Below, piece after piece: positions 45,551 to 53,763 of a stretch of 64,000 nucleotides of DNA (its first letter is position 1; each line of letters starts with the position of its first letter). The DNA lies in the NCBI RefSeq assembly GCF_003385115.1, contig NZ_QUNI01000007.1, forward strand, positions 207,117 through 271,116. Reading direction: 5' to 3'. This DNA comes from Flavobacterium aquicola (GTDB lineage: Bacteria > Bacteroidota > Bacteroidia > Flavobacteriales > Flavobacteriaceae). Under the pieces are notes generated by a model. That model saw only the letters and a list, made by a program, of their open reading frames with translations. It was not told the DNA's origin and ran no database searches. Made by a program: the position numbers and the translations under genes.

Positions 45551-45593
45551 AATAGAAAAGGCTGTTTCTAATTTTGGAACAGCCTTTTCTATT
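45551..45593. terminator. Bidirectional intrinsic terminator
   Basis: A 16-bp perfect stem (aatagaaaaggctgtt, 45551-45566, with 45578-45593) and 11-base loop between the convergent oxidoreductase and oligopeptidase genes. Confidence 0.8.
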
Positions 45594-45602
45594 AAGTGTT
45601 TT

Positions 45603-47726
45603 CTATTTGGTAATTCCTTCGAGATTTAGCATAAAGGCATAATTTAACGCAATGTCTTTTAAAAAATCAAAGCGTCCGCTAGCTCCGCCATGACCAAAAT
45701 CCATATTAGTATGAAGAAGCAACAAATTATTGTCGGTTTTCAGATCTCTTAATTTGGCTACCCATTTCGAAGGCTCAAAGTACTGTACTTGACTGTCATG
45801 CAGTCCAGTGGATACAAGAATGTTGGGATAGTTTTTCTTTTCTATATTTTCATAAGGACTATAACTTTTCATGTATAAATAGGCATCTTTATTTTTTGGA
45901 TTCCCCCATTCATCAAATTCATTAGTCGTAAGCGGAATACTTTCGTCAAGCATCGTGTTAATTACGTCAACAAAAGGGACCTCGGCGATGATGCCGTGAA
46001 ATAGATCAGGAGCCAAATTGGCCACCACTCCCATCAAAAGGCCACCCGCACTTCCTCCATGAGCGTACAAATGTTCTTTGCTGGTAAATTTTTCCTGAAT
46101 TAGAAATTGCGCACAATCTACAAAATCTGCGAAAGTGTTTTTCTTTTTCATAAGTTTACCATCTTCATACCATTGACGGCCCATTTCCTGTCCGCCTCTT
46201 ATGTGTGCAATGGCAAATGTAAAGCCTCTATTTAATAAACTCAGGCGGGAACTCGAAAATCTGGCATCCATGCTTACGCCATAACTTCCATAACCATAAA
46301 GCAGTAAAGGAGCTTTACCGTTTTTTTGAAATCCTTTTTTGTAAACTATTGAAATTGGTATTTTTGTGCCGTCTTTTGCGGTTGCAAATAAACGTTCGGT
46401 TATGTAGTCCGCTGAAGAATATCCTCCTATAATAGTTTGCTGTTTCATTAATTTTTTGTCTTTTGAATTCATATTGTAATCAAAAGTCGAATTGGGTGTA
46501 GTTAATGAAGTATATTCGTATCGGAAGGAATTACTGTTGTATTCAGGATTGGAGCCAAAATCAGCCCTGTATGCCGGTTCTTCAAAATTGATATAATGCT
46601 CAGAATTGTCTTTTGTGTTTCTTACCCGCATGACTGTTAAGCCATTTTTACGTTCATTAATGACAATAAAATCTTTAAATTCTTCCACTCCCTGCAATAA
46701 AACATCAGAGCGGTTAGGTATAATTTCTTTCCAATTTTCAGCTGCAGTTTTGTCTAAGGGGCATTCCATCAGTTTGAAATTTTTTGCACCGTCTTTATTG
46801 GTACGTATTAAAAATTTGTTGTCTAAAATGGATAAATCATAAATAACATTTTTTATGCGAGGCTGAAAAACAGTGAATGTATCGGTTGGATTCGCTGCTT
46901 TTATCAATCGAATTTCAGAAGATAAGGTAGCCATCGAATAGATTATAATGTATTTGCTATTCTTGCTTTTGGTAACAAATATGTAATTGCTAGGATCTTT
47001 TTCTTTATAAACGTCTACATCATTTTTACTTTCGGCGCCAAGAGTATGGCGAAAAATTTTCTCGGACAAAAGAGTTACTGGATTGTTTGAAGTATAAAAA
47101 AAAGTTTTATTATCGCTTGCCCATGCTGCATCACCATTTGTATTTGTAACGGAATCTTTGAGTATTTCGCCTGTTTCTAAATTTTTTATATGAATAGTGT
47201 ATTGTCTTCGGCTTAATTGGTCAACTCCAAAAGCTAATAATTTATTGTCTTCACTTATTTCGAAACCTGCTGCATCATAGTAGGAATGACCTTTTGCCAT
47301 TTCATCAACATCCAACAGGACTTCTTCGGCCGCATCAAGGTTTCCTTTTTTTCTGCAGTACTTGTAATATTCTTTTCCATTTTCTGTTCGGGTATAATAA
47401 AAATAGCCGTTTTTGAACGTAGGAACAGTCTCATCTTTTTCTTTTATTCGAAGTTTCATTTCTGTAAATAAATCAGCCTGCAGTTTTTCAGTGCTGCTCA
47501 TCACCGTTTTCAGATAATTATTTTCTGCTTTTAGATAATCAACAGCTTTTGTGCTGTCTGGGCCTTTTCCAAAATAATCATACATCCAATAATAGGGGTC
47601 GTTAACGCTCTCTCCATGTATTGTCCGAATGTGTTCTTTCTTGTCAGCTATTGGAGCTGATGCCTTTTGAAATTGTGCAATGACCGGATATGAAAATAAA
47701 AACAAAATAAGAAATGACTTTTTCAT
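45603..47726 (-). CDS. Exported S9 family peptidase (oligopeptidase B-like)
   Basis: A 707-residue prolyl-oligopeptidase-family enzyme with a signal peptide (KKSFLILFLFSYPVIAQ). The beta-propeller half begins with NDPYYWMYDYFGKG and YYYTRTENGKEY-like sequence (about residues 42-130). The alpha/beta-hydrolase half has GSYGVSMDARFS, AHIRGGQEMGRQWYEDGK, HGGSAGGLLMGV with the nucleophile Ser (about 560), GLHDSQVQYFEP with Asp and FGHGGASGRFD with His near the C-terminus. The order and RGG block match oligopeptidase B, which cuts after Arg and Lys in peptides. The signal peptide sends it to the periplasm, unlike the cytosolic E. coli enzyme. Confidence 0.92.
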   Translation of the reverse strand: MKKSFLILFLFSYPVIAQFQKASAPIADKKEHIRTIHGESVNDPYYWMYDYFGKGPDSTKAVDYLKAENNYLKTVMSSTEKLQADLFTEMKLRIKEKDETVPTFKNGYFYYTRTENGKEYYKYCRKKGNLDAAEEVLLDVDEMAKGHSYYDAAGFEISEDNKLLAFGVDQLSRRQYTIHIKNLETGEILKDSVTNTNGDAAWASDNKTFFYTSNNPVTLLSEKIFRHTLGAESKNDVDVYKEKDPSNYIFVTKSKNSKYIIIYSMATLSSEIRLIKAANPTDTFTVFQPRIKNVIYDLSILDNKFLIRTNKDGAKNFKLMECPLDKTAAENWKEIIPNRSDVLLQGVEEFKDFIVINERKNGLTVMRVRNTKDNSEHYINFEEPAYRADFGSNPEYNSNSFRYEYTSLTTPNSTFDYNMNSKDKKLMKQQTIIGGYSSADYITERLFATAKDGTKIPISIVYKKGFQKNGKAPLLLYGYGSYGVSMDARFSSSRLSLLNRGFTFAIAHIRGGQEMGRQWYEDGKLMKKKNTFADFVDCAQFLIQEKFTSKEHLYAHGGSAGGLLMGVVANLAPDLFHGIIAEVPFVDVINTMLDESIPLTTNEFDEWGNPKNKDAYLYMKSYSPYENIEKKNYPNILVSTGLHDSQVQYFEPSKWVAKLRDLKTDNNLLLLHTNMDFGHGGASGRFDFLKDIALNYAFMLNLEGITK

Positions 47727-48032
47727 TTTATGGATTTTGATTAATGTAATTTGTAAGAAATAAATTTAATTATAATTTCTTTTTGATTGATTATTTTTCG
47801 ATAAAGTAATCAGTTAATCTGATAAAATACTGTATGATGAATTCTGAAAATAAGTAATCTCAAGTTAATATATGTTTAAAAGTATTTTAGAGATTCATAT
47901 TAGAGAATGATTTTATAGCCGAAGTTGCATGAACAGCCCTTCAGGAAGCAGAAAGGAGTCTACTCATTATTGAAATGAATTAACTCCTTTTTTATTTGAT
48001 TGTATCTCCAAAAGGGAATTATATTTTATAAA
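47727..48032. other. 306-base intergenic region with one hairpin
   Basis: No frame of note. Near the right end, aaaggagt (47952-47959) pairs with actccttt (47983-47990) with tcatt/aatga pairing inside and a T-run after, which reads as a plus-strand terminator although no plus-strand gene precedes it. The rest is AT-rich without a clear signal. Confidence 0.5.
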
Positions 48033-48518
48033 TCAATGATCATAACTTACCATTCTTGAAATTTTCCATTGGATACCCACTTTTTTCCAAATGGCAAGAA
48101 ATTTAAAAGTTCCTATTTCTTCTTTTCCGTTTTCCATGTGGCGAAATTGGTGCGTAGCAGTTTCAATAGCTCCAAAATCTTTTATGGGATGAACTTCGAG
48201 ACTGCCTTTAACCAAATTACGGGTGAGTTTGTTTTCGTTTTTAAACATTTTTTCAAAATTTGTAAAAACAGTTTCATAGGAAATCAAGCCTCCATTGTCT
48301 TGGTACCATTCTAAATCTTCGGTAAACAAAGGTTTGAATTTTGCCATGTCTTTGGCGTTGAATGCATCAAAAAGCTGTGTGTCCATCGAAGCAATTTCGT
48401 TGTACAGTTCCTGTGAAGTAGGTGCTACTTTTTTTTCTTGAGCCAAAGCTAGATTTAGGCTTGAAATTAACAGAAAAGACGAGAAAAAGATTTGGTATTT
48501 GTGTTTGCTTTTGTCCAT
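48033..48518 (-). CDS. Exported NTF2-like (DUF4440-type) protein
   Basis: A 161-residue protein with a signal peptide (about residues 8-26, ending NLALAQ). The mature part has the SnoaL/DUF4440 layout: LFDAFNAKDMAKFKPLFTED (about 52-71), LEWYQDNGGLISYE, then FLAIWKKVGIQWKISRMV (about 140-157), a cone-shaped fold used for small-molecule binding or catalysis. The ligand is unknown. It is a single gene with a -7-like tatcttta about 35 bases upstream. Confidence 0.85.
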   Translation of the reverse strand: MDKSKHKYQIFFSSFLLISSLNLALAQEKKVAPTSQELYNEIASMDTQLFDAFNAKDMAKFKPLFTEDLEWYQDNGGLISYETVFTNFEKMFKNENKLTRNLVKGSLEVHPIKDFGAIETATHQFRHMENGKEEIGTFKFLAIWKKVGIQWKISRMVSYDH

Positions 48519-48588
48519 GTTTTTTTCGTTAGATTAATATGACTCATAAAGATAGGAAAAGATTTTTTGTTTTATGAAAAGCTGTTTT

Positions 48589-49110
48589 TCAGTCTTTTGT
48601 AAAGAATAATGATTTTACGCGGTTAACATCAATCTTTTGGGAGTCTTGAAATTCTAAGAAATAATCCAATTGCCATTTTTGTGTTTTTTGTGCCTGTTTA
48701 CTGGTTGTGATATCCCAAGGCGGATAAACACGGATAGCGCGTTTTCCTTCTTTTTTATCTGAAACAATTTCCTTGGTTACAAGAATTTGTTTTGGAAAAA
48801 TAAAAAGCCCGAAATCATTGTCTTTACGAACGCTGATAACGAACAGATCAATAGGATCAACACTGTCAAAAGGCCGAATTGGACCTTGATTTATTCTTTT
48901 CCAGAGCGTAACAAATTGCCCAGTTTTAGTAGGTGTGATTTTAGCAGTTCGGAATAGAATATTTAAATTATTTAGAACAAAACGGCAGGCTCCATATTCA
49001 GTGCTTTCTGATTCAACAGTAACTTCTCTGATTTCAAAATTATCAATTTCAGAAAATAGTTTTTTGCAGTGCAGGAACTCTTTTGGTAATTCTTCAATTT
49101 GAATGCTCAT
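48589..49110 (-). CDS. MepB-family protein
   Basis: A 173-residue protein of the MepB family, named from the staphylococcal mepRAB locus; biochemical function is unknown. YGACRFVLNNLNILFRTAK (about residues 36-54), TKTGQFVTLWKR and FVISVRKDNDFGLFIFPK (about 88-105) and KRAIRVYPPWD (about 120-130) are the conserved blocks. A longer frame from 49173 exists, but its start is inside the terminator hairpin of the upstream gene, so the ATG at 49110 (MSIQIEELPKEF) is preferred. It probably has its own transcript. Confidence 0.85.
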   Translation of the reverse strand: MSIQIEELPKEFLHCKKLFSEIDNFEIREVTVESESTEYGACRFVLNNLNILFRTAKITPTKTGQFVTLWKRINQGPIRPFDSVDPIDLFVISVRKDNDFGLFIFPKQILVTKEIVSDKKEGKRAIRVYPPWDITTSKQAQKTQKWQLDYFLEFQDSQKIDVNRVKSLFFTKD

Positions 49111-49161
49111 TTGATTGTAGTTTAGAAAAATTAGTTTTTTGATTTTTTTTATCAGCCACAA

Positions 49162-49190
49162 AAAATCCTCCAAATAGCTTTGAAGGATTC
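49162..49190 (-). terminator. Terminator of the aminopeptidase P gene
   Basis: On the minus strand aatccttcaaa and tttggaggatt form an 11-bp stem (one G-U) with a four-base loop, followed by a T-run, 22 bases after the stop at 49212. Confidence 0.8.
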
Positions 49191-49211
49191 TATTTCATGT
49201 TTGTTGTAAAA

Positions 49212-50627
49212 TTATAATTTTGGAAATTTCATGTCGTTGAAACTGCTTTTTTGTTCTGCTAATTTTTCGATTTCCTGCCATTTTCTTGGTGAGTCAATGG
49301 AAAGGTTTTCAAAAGAATCTTTTTTAATCAGAATATCATCTTCGATACGGACACCAATATTCCACCATTTTTTATCACATTTACTGTTTGCGGGGATATA
49401 AATTCCAGGTTCAACAGTAATAATCATATTCTCCTTTAAACCACTTTGCGGTCCTCTGTAATTACCTTTGTCATGAACATCTAGCCCAAGAAAATGAGAA
49501 CATCCGTGCGGATAATATAGATTTACATCTTTTAAATCTTGAATAATTCCCAGTTTTAATAAACCATTTGCCAGAACTTCTTTTGCCTTGTTATTCAAAT
49601 CCACAAGCGGTGTTCCCTCTTTACAAATTGTAAAAACAGCTTCCTGAGCATCATAAACCAATTGATAAATGGCTTTTTGTTCCTCAGTAAATTTTCCGTT
49701 TGCCGGAATTGTTCTAGTTACATCGGCTGAGTAACCGTGATATTCTGATCCCACATCCATTAATAGCAATTGATTCTCCATTTTGGTACTGTTATTTTCT
49801 CCGTAATGCAAAATACAGCTATTTGCACCAGCTCCCACAATTGGCGGATAGCCTTCATCTTCTGCGCCATAACTTCTGTGAATATAGGCATGAATTCCGT
49901 CAGCTTCATTCTCGCTCATGTCTGGCCCGACAGCTTTCATTACTTCGTTGTGGGCAATACAGGAAAGTTTAACAGTTTTGCGCATTAAAACCAATTCTTC
50001 AGGCGTTTTGATTTCTCTAAGTGAATTGGTAATGTTTCTAAAATTTTCTAAAGATTCTTCGCTGTTAGAAGTAATACCAGCTTTGTTTTTAAAAGTCTGG
50101 AGTAGTCCAAAAAGATCAAATCCGCTGTTGTTATTTCCAATATCCGTTGGGATTTTGTCATAAATTATTTTGCTGAATTTTTTAAAATCAATGGTAAAAT
50201 CTTTAAAATCATTTCCGTTAAAAACGGTCGAAATTCCCAACTGAGTTTTAGCTCCATCAATTCCTAAACGTCTTCCTGTCCACATTTCTCGGGAAGCATT
50301 TTTTTCTCTGACAAAAAAGATTTCATTATAAGTTTCGCCTGTACCTTGTGTTTCTTTAAAAATTAATAAAACTGCATCTGGTTCTTTATACCCTGTTAGA
50401 TAATACAAATCAGGATTTTGATGAAAATTGTAATTGACGTCTTTGGAAAAAACTCTTTCAGGATAGGAGAATATCACGGCTACAGAATTCGCAGGCATTA
50501 ATGCTCTAAACGCTTCACGTCTTCCTTTGTGAAACTCTTTTGAAAGATAATCGGTTGGCAGATTTTGCTGCGAATGACTTTGAAAAACAGTGATTAAGAA
50601 TAAAAAAAACGGCAGAAATTGCTTCAT
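49212..50627 (-). CDS. Exported aminopeptidase P (M24B)
   Basis: A 471-residue Xaa-Pro aminopeptidase that removes N-terminal residues ahead of proline. The signal peptide is KQFLPFFLFLITVFQSHSQ. The N-domain begins HKGRREAFRALMPANSVAV (AMP_N). Metal ligands of the pita-bread fold are seen as LLMDVGSEYHGYSADVTRT (two Asp, about residues 268-286), YPHGCSHFLGLDVHD (His, about 362), VEPGIYIP (Glu) and GVRIEDDILI (Glu). The ATG at 50627 is chosen because it starts the signal peptide; the frame upstream to 50714 adds an unlikely hydrophobic lead. It is probably periplasmic, feeding peptide use. Confidence 0.92.
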   Translation of the reverse strand: MKQFLPFFLFLITVFQSHSQQNLPTDYLSKEFHKGRREAFRALMPANSVAVIFSYPERVFSKDVNYNFHQNPDLYYLTGYKEPDAVLLIFKETQGTGETYNEIFFVREKNASREMWTGRRLGIDGAKTQLGISTVFNGNDFKDFTIDFKKFSKIIYDKIPTDIGNNNSGFDLFGLLQTFKNKAGITSNSEESLENFRNITNSLREIKTPEELVLMRKTVKLSCIAHNEVMKAVGPDMSENEADGIHAYIHRSYGAEDEGYPPIVGAGANSCILHYGENNSTKMENQLLLMDVGSEYHGYSADVTRTIPANGKFTEEQKAIYQLVYDAQEAVFTICKEGTPLVDLNNKAKEVLANGLLKLGIIQDLKDVNLYYPHGCSHFLGLDVHDKGNYRGPQSGLKENMIITVEPGIYIPANSKCDKKWWNIGVRIEDDILIKKDSFENLSIDSPRKWQEIEKLAEQKSSFNDMKFPKL

Positions 50628-50703
50628 TTTTGATGATTTTGGTTGATGATTTAATTTTAGACGATGCAAATTACAAAAAAAGAAATACCATTTTAAATAA
50701 AAA

Positions 50704-50730
50704 AAACCGCTCAATTTTAAAGAGCGGTTT
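50704..50730 (-). terminator. Terminator of msrA
   Basis: aaaccgctc (50704-50712) pairs with gagcggttt (50722-50730); on the minus strand a T-run follows. It lies 21 bases after the msrA stop. Confidence 0.85.
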
Positions 50731-50750
50731 CTGATATAATGATTAACTGT

Positions 50751-51380
50751 TTATTTTTTTAATTTGTCTTTAAAGACTTTTTCAAATTTTTCAATTTTTG
50801 GCTGAATAACCATTTGGCAATAAGGCTGATTTTTGTTATTGGCATAATAGTTTTGATGATAATCTTCGGCTTTGTAAAATTTAGTAAAAGGCTCTATCGT
50901 AGTAACAATTGGATTTTGGTAAACTTTTGCTTTATTTAACTCAGAAATAATTGATTGTGCTTCTTTTTTTTGTTCATCATCATTATAAAAAATAACAGAT
51001 CTGTACTGTGTTCCTTTATCGGCTCCCTGTCTGTTAAGGGTTGTAGGGTCATGAACAGTAAAAAACACTTTGAAAATCTCATCAAGACTGGTCACATTTT
51101 TGTCAAAAGTAATCTGAACAACTTCGGCATGACCTGTAGTTCCTGAACATACTTCTTCATAGCTTGGGTTTGTGATTTTTCCTCCAGAGAATCCGGAAAC
51201 GACTGTTTTTACACCTTTCAGGTTTTCATAAACAGCTTCTACACACCAGTAACAGCCTCCGCCAAGAGTTATAGTTTCAAAATTTGATTGTGTCATTTTT
51301 TTAGTTTTAGTATTGTTTTGGGAAAATAATATTCCAGTAAATAATAAACAGAGTAAAATTAATGTTTTCGTTTTCATCAT
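50751..51380 (-). CDS. msrA: Exported peptide-methionine (S)-S-oxide reductase MsrA
   Basis: A 209-residue enzyme that repairs the S-form of oxidised methionine. A signal peptide (KTLILLCLLFTGILFSQ) precedes the catalytic domain. FETITLGGGCYWCVEAVYE has the catalytic Cys in GGGCYWC (about residue 42); VVSGFSGGKITNPSYEEVCSG and HAEVVQITFD follow, and YHQNYYANNKNQPYC near the end carries a resolving Cys. The gene is 15 bases downstream of msrB on the same strand, so both are made together as an envelope methionine repair pair. Confidence 0.95.
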   Translation of the reverse strand: MMKTKTLILLCLLFTGILFSQNNTKTKKMTQSNFETITLGGGCYWCVEAVYENLKGVKTVVSGFSGGKITNPSYEEVCSGTTGHAEVVQITFDKNVTSLDEIFKVFFTVHDPTTLNRQGADKGTQYRSVIFYNDDEQKKEAQSIISELNKAKVYQNPIVTTIEPFTKFYKAEDYHQNYYANNKNQPYCQMVIQPKIEKFEKVFKDKLKK

Positions 51381-51395
51381 AATTGGTTTTAATTT

Positions 51396-51947
51396 TTATT
51401 TAGCATCTGGCACAAAATCAAGTGCAATGGAATTCATGCAGTATCTTTTGCCGGTTGGAGCTGGTCCGTCATCAAATAAATGGCCAAGATGTCCGCCGCA
51501 TCTGCCACAAAGGGCTTCTATTCGTTCCATTCCAATAGAATTATCGTCTTTAAATACGATACTTTTTTTGTTTTCCTGTTCAAAAAAACTTGGCCATCCG
51601 CAGCTGCTCGAAAATTTTGCTCCTGATCGGAAAAGTGTATTACCGCAGGCTGCACAATAATAAGTTCCTTTTACATCAGTGTTCCAATATTTGCCTGTAA
51701 AAGGTCTTTCAGTATCTGCTTTTCGGGAAACTAAATAAACGTCTTCCGGCAGGATTTTTTTCCATTCGGCGTCGGTCAAATTTAGTTTTGTAGTATCTGT
51801 ATGCGAATAATAAGGATTTTTAGCTTTGCTTGAATTGGTTGCAGCGGATGTCATTTCCGAATTTTTCACTTCTTTATTCTGTCCGCAAGCTTGAAAAATA
51901 AACAGGGGAAGAAACAGTAAAATGCAAAAAAAAGATTTTGTTTTCAT
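51396..51947 (-). CDS. msrB: Lipoprotein peptide-methionine (R)-S-oxide reductase MsrB
   Basis: A 183-residue enzyme for the R-form of oxidised methionine, anchored as a lipoprotein by its lipobox (FIFQACGQ, Cys about residue 21). ERPFTGKYWNTDVKGTYYC, then CGNTLFRSGAKF, then SSCGWPSFFE are the conserved blocks. The two zinc Cys pairs (YYCAACG and CGRCGGHLGH) and the catalytic Cys in RYCMNSIALDF (about 172) are intact. A -7 box lies 20 bases upstream of the start. The exact order msrB-msrA with both exported fits periplasmic protection from oxidants. Confidence 0.95.
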   Translation of the reverse strand: MKTKSFFCILLFLPLFIFQACGQNKEVKNSEMTSAATNSSKAKNPYYSHTDTTKLNLTDAEWKKILPEDVYLVSRKADTERPFTGKYWNTDVKGTYYCAACGNTLFRSGAKFSSSCGWPSFFEQENKKSIVFKDDNSIGMERIEALCGRCGGHLGHLFDDGPAPTGKRYCMNSIALDFVPDAK

Positions 51948-51967
51948 AACGGCGTTTTTTTATATAT

Positions 51968-51975
51968 CAAATGTA
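51968..51975 (-). promoter_or_regulatory. -7 box for msrBA
   Basis: TACATTTG on the minus strand, exact TAnnTTTG, 20 bases ahead of the msrB ATG; no clear -33. Confidence 0.5.
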
Positions 51976-52216
51976 ATAGAAGAAAAGCTATAGAAATGTC
52001 GGTTATCTTGCAATTTGATTCTATTTATATAATTTTTAACTATTTGGATATACGTTAAAAATGGTTTTTTGGTTTTAAAAGAGTAATTGCTGAATATAGA
52101 GCAGACAAAATGGGTATATGAAATAAGCAGAAAATTAACACTTGGATTTTTGTTTTGAAGAAGCTAATCACCATGAAAATGATAATTTAGATAAAATGCA
52201 AAAGAATCTTTAGGCC

Positions 52217-52245
52217 TTTACAAAGGTATCTTTTTTGTACTTTTG
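52217..52245 (+). promoter_or_regulatory. Promoter for the idi gene
   Basis: TACTTTTG (52238-52245) is an exact -7 box 17 bases ahead of the ATG at 52263; TTTA at 52217 is a weak -33 at suitable spacing. Confidence 0.55.
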
Positions 52246-52262
52246 TTCCATCAATACAGAAT

Positions 52263-52802
52263 ATGGAAGAAGAAAAAGTAATATTAGTAAATGAATTGGA
52301 TGAGCAAATTGGCTTAATGCCAAAACTGGAAGCGCATGAAAAAGCTATTCTGCACCGTGCTTTTTCAGTTTTTATTTTAAATAATAAAAATGAAATTATG
52401 CTGCAGCAAAGAGCGCATCAAAAGTATCATTCTCCTTTGTTGTGGACCAATACCTGCTGCAGTCATCAGCGCGAAGGTGAAACCAATATTCAGGCAGGTA
52501 ATCGCAGATTATATGAAGAAATGGGTTTTGATGCCGAGTTGAAAGAGCTTTTTCATTTTATCTATAAAGCACCTTTTGATAATGGTTTGACAGAACATGA
52601 ACTCGATCATGTAATGATTGGTTATTATGATGGAGAACCTATGATAAATACCGAAGAAGTAGAAGATTGGAAGTGGATGAAAATTGAGGATATACAAAGC
52701 GATATGCTTTTAAATCCAGAAGTTTATACGGTTTGGTTTAAAATCATTTTTGAAGAATTCTATCATTTTTTAGAAGAACATGCTTTAGAAAACAGGAACT
52801 AA
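52263..52802 (+). CDS. idi: Isopentenyl-diphosphate delta-isomerase, type 1
   Basis: A 179-residue Nudix-fold enzyme that interconverts isopentenyl and dimethylallyl diphosphate for isoprenoids, including undecaprenyl phosphate and menaquinone. LHRAFSVFILNNKNEIMLQQR (about residues 30-50), the active-site Cys in WTNTCCSHQREGE (about 62-74), RRLYEEMGFDAEL and the Glu-rich FIYKAPFDNGLTEHELDHV (about 99-117) are all present. The Nudix box is the type-1 variant. It starts the plus-strand run idi-queD-bcp-manA. Confidence 0.95.
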   Translation: MEEEKVILVNELDEQIGLMPKLEAHEKAILHRAFSVFILNNKNEIMLQQRAHQKYHSPLLWTNTCCSHQREGETNIQAGNRRLYEEMGFDAELKELFHFIYKAPFDNGLTEHELDHVMIGYYDGEPMINTEEVEDWKWMKIEDIQSDMLLNPEVYTVWFKIIFEEFYHFLEEHALENRN

Positions 52803-52835
52803 TCTATTTTGCAAAAATTAAATTCTTAAACCTAC

Positions 52836-53246
52836 ATGAGAGTAACCATATCCAGAAAAGCCCATTTTAATGCAGCTCATCGTCTGTATCGAAAAGATTG
52901 GACTTTTGAACAAAACGATGCTGTTTTTGGCAAATGCAATAATCCTAATTTTCACGGACACAATTACGAATTAATAGTTAGTGTTACCGGAGAAATTGAT
53001 CAAGAAACGGGTTATGTAATGGATGTGAAATTTTTGACAGATATTATTAAAGAAGAAGTCGAGAATCAGATGGATCATAAAAATTTGAATCTGGACGTGC
53101 CCGAATTTCAGGACTTGAATCCTACAGCTGAAAATATAGTTGTAGTGATTTGGAATAAAATACGTAAAAAAGTAAAGCCGGAACTTGATTTGGAAGTGAT
53201 TCTTTATGAAACGCCCCGCAATTTTGTAACTTATAAAGGAGAATAA
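52836..53246 (+). CDS. queD: 6-carboxytetrahydropterin synthase (QueD)
   Basis: A 136-residue enzyme of the PTPS/QueD family, which makes 6-carboxytetrahydropterin for queuosine or a related pterin. KAHFNAAHRLYRKDW (about residues 8-22) gives the first zinc His; FGKCNNPNFHGHNYEL (about 32-47) carries the active-site Cys and two His; DHKNLNLDVPEF (about 82-93) has the catalytic His region; PTAENIVVVIWNKI and the closing ETPRNFVTY follow. The end overlaps the next start by one base. A 6-pyruvoyl-tetrahydropterin synthase role cannot be excluded. Confidence 0.92.
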   Translation: MRVTISRKAHFNAAHRLYRKDWTFEQNDAVFGKCNNPNFHGHNYELIVSVTGEIDQETGYVMDVKFLTDIIKEEVENQMDHKNLNLDVPEFQDLNPTAENIVVVIWNKIRKKVKPELDLEVILYETPRNFVTYKGE

Positions 53247-53704
53247 TGGGACTGAAAGCAGGGGATAAAATTCCAAATTTTACAGCAAAAGACACGAATG
53301 GGAATGACTTTGCCAGTCTTGATTTAATTGGTAAAAAGCCTTTGGTTATTTATTTTTATCCAAAAGACAATACGCCGGGCTGTACAACCCAAGCCTGCAG
53401 TTTTAGAGATCAATACGAGGATTTTAAAGATCTGGGTGCTGAAGTAATAGGAGTCAGCGGTGACAGTGTTGAGTCCCATCAAAAGTTTAGCAGTCAATTT
53501 AAACTGCCTTTTATTCTTTTATCAGATGAAGACAAGAAAATTAGAACACTTTTTGGAGTGCCTACTAATTTGTTTGGTTTAATACCGGGCAGAGTTACTT
53601 ATGTAGCTGATAAATCAGGCACAATAATTATGGTTTTTGACAGTATGAAAGCAAAAAATCATATTTCGAAAGCACTTAATGCAATTAAAGAAATACAATC
53701 ATAA
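53246..53704 (+). CDS. bcp: Thiol peroxidase, BCP-type peroxiredoxin
   Basis: A 152-residue atypical two-Cys peroxiredoxin that reduces peroxides using thioredoxin. YFYPKDNTPGCTTQACSFRD (about residues 34-53) has the peroxidatic Cys in PGCT and the resolving Cys five residues later, as in E. coli BCP. GVSGDSVESHQKF (about 73-85) and GRVTYVADKSGTI (about 115) are other family blocks. The gene shares one base with queD, giving tight coupling. It is cytoplasmic, with no signal peptide. Confidence 0.94.
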   Translation: MGLKAGDKIPNFTAKDTNGNDFASLDLIGKKPLVIYFYPKDNTPGCTTQACSFRDQYEDFKDLGAEVIGVSGDSVESHQKFSSQFKLPFILLSDEDKKIRTLFGVPTNLFGLIPGRVTYVADKSGTIIMVFDSMKAKNHISKALNAIKEIQS

Positions 53705-53763
53705 AAGGACAAAATAATATTATCTTTTGACAGTAAAAGTATAGAAATTTGTAAATAAAAATT

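Larger units (their letters stand above)
51948..52262. other. 315-base divergent promoter region (msrBA / idi)
   Basis: Holds the -7 box for msrBA (51968-51975, minus) and the promoter for idi (52217-52245, plus). The middle is AT-rich; I see no frame or RNA structure. Confidence 0.55.

Noticed and set aside
49111..49173. 21-residue extension of MepB
   Set aside because: Its start falls in the terminator hairpin of the neighbouring aminopeptidase gene.
50628..50714. 29-residue extension before the aminopeptidase P signal peptide
   Set aside because: The signal peptide begins at 50627; the extension would hide it.
51313..51660. 115-codon plus-strand frame
   Set aside because: It lies opposite msrB and msrA, both well supported.
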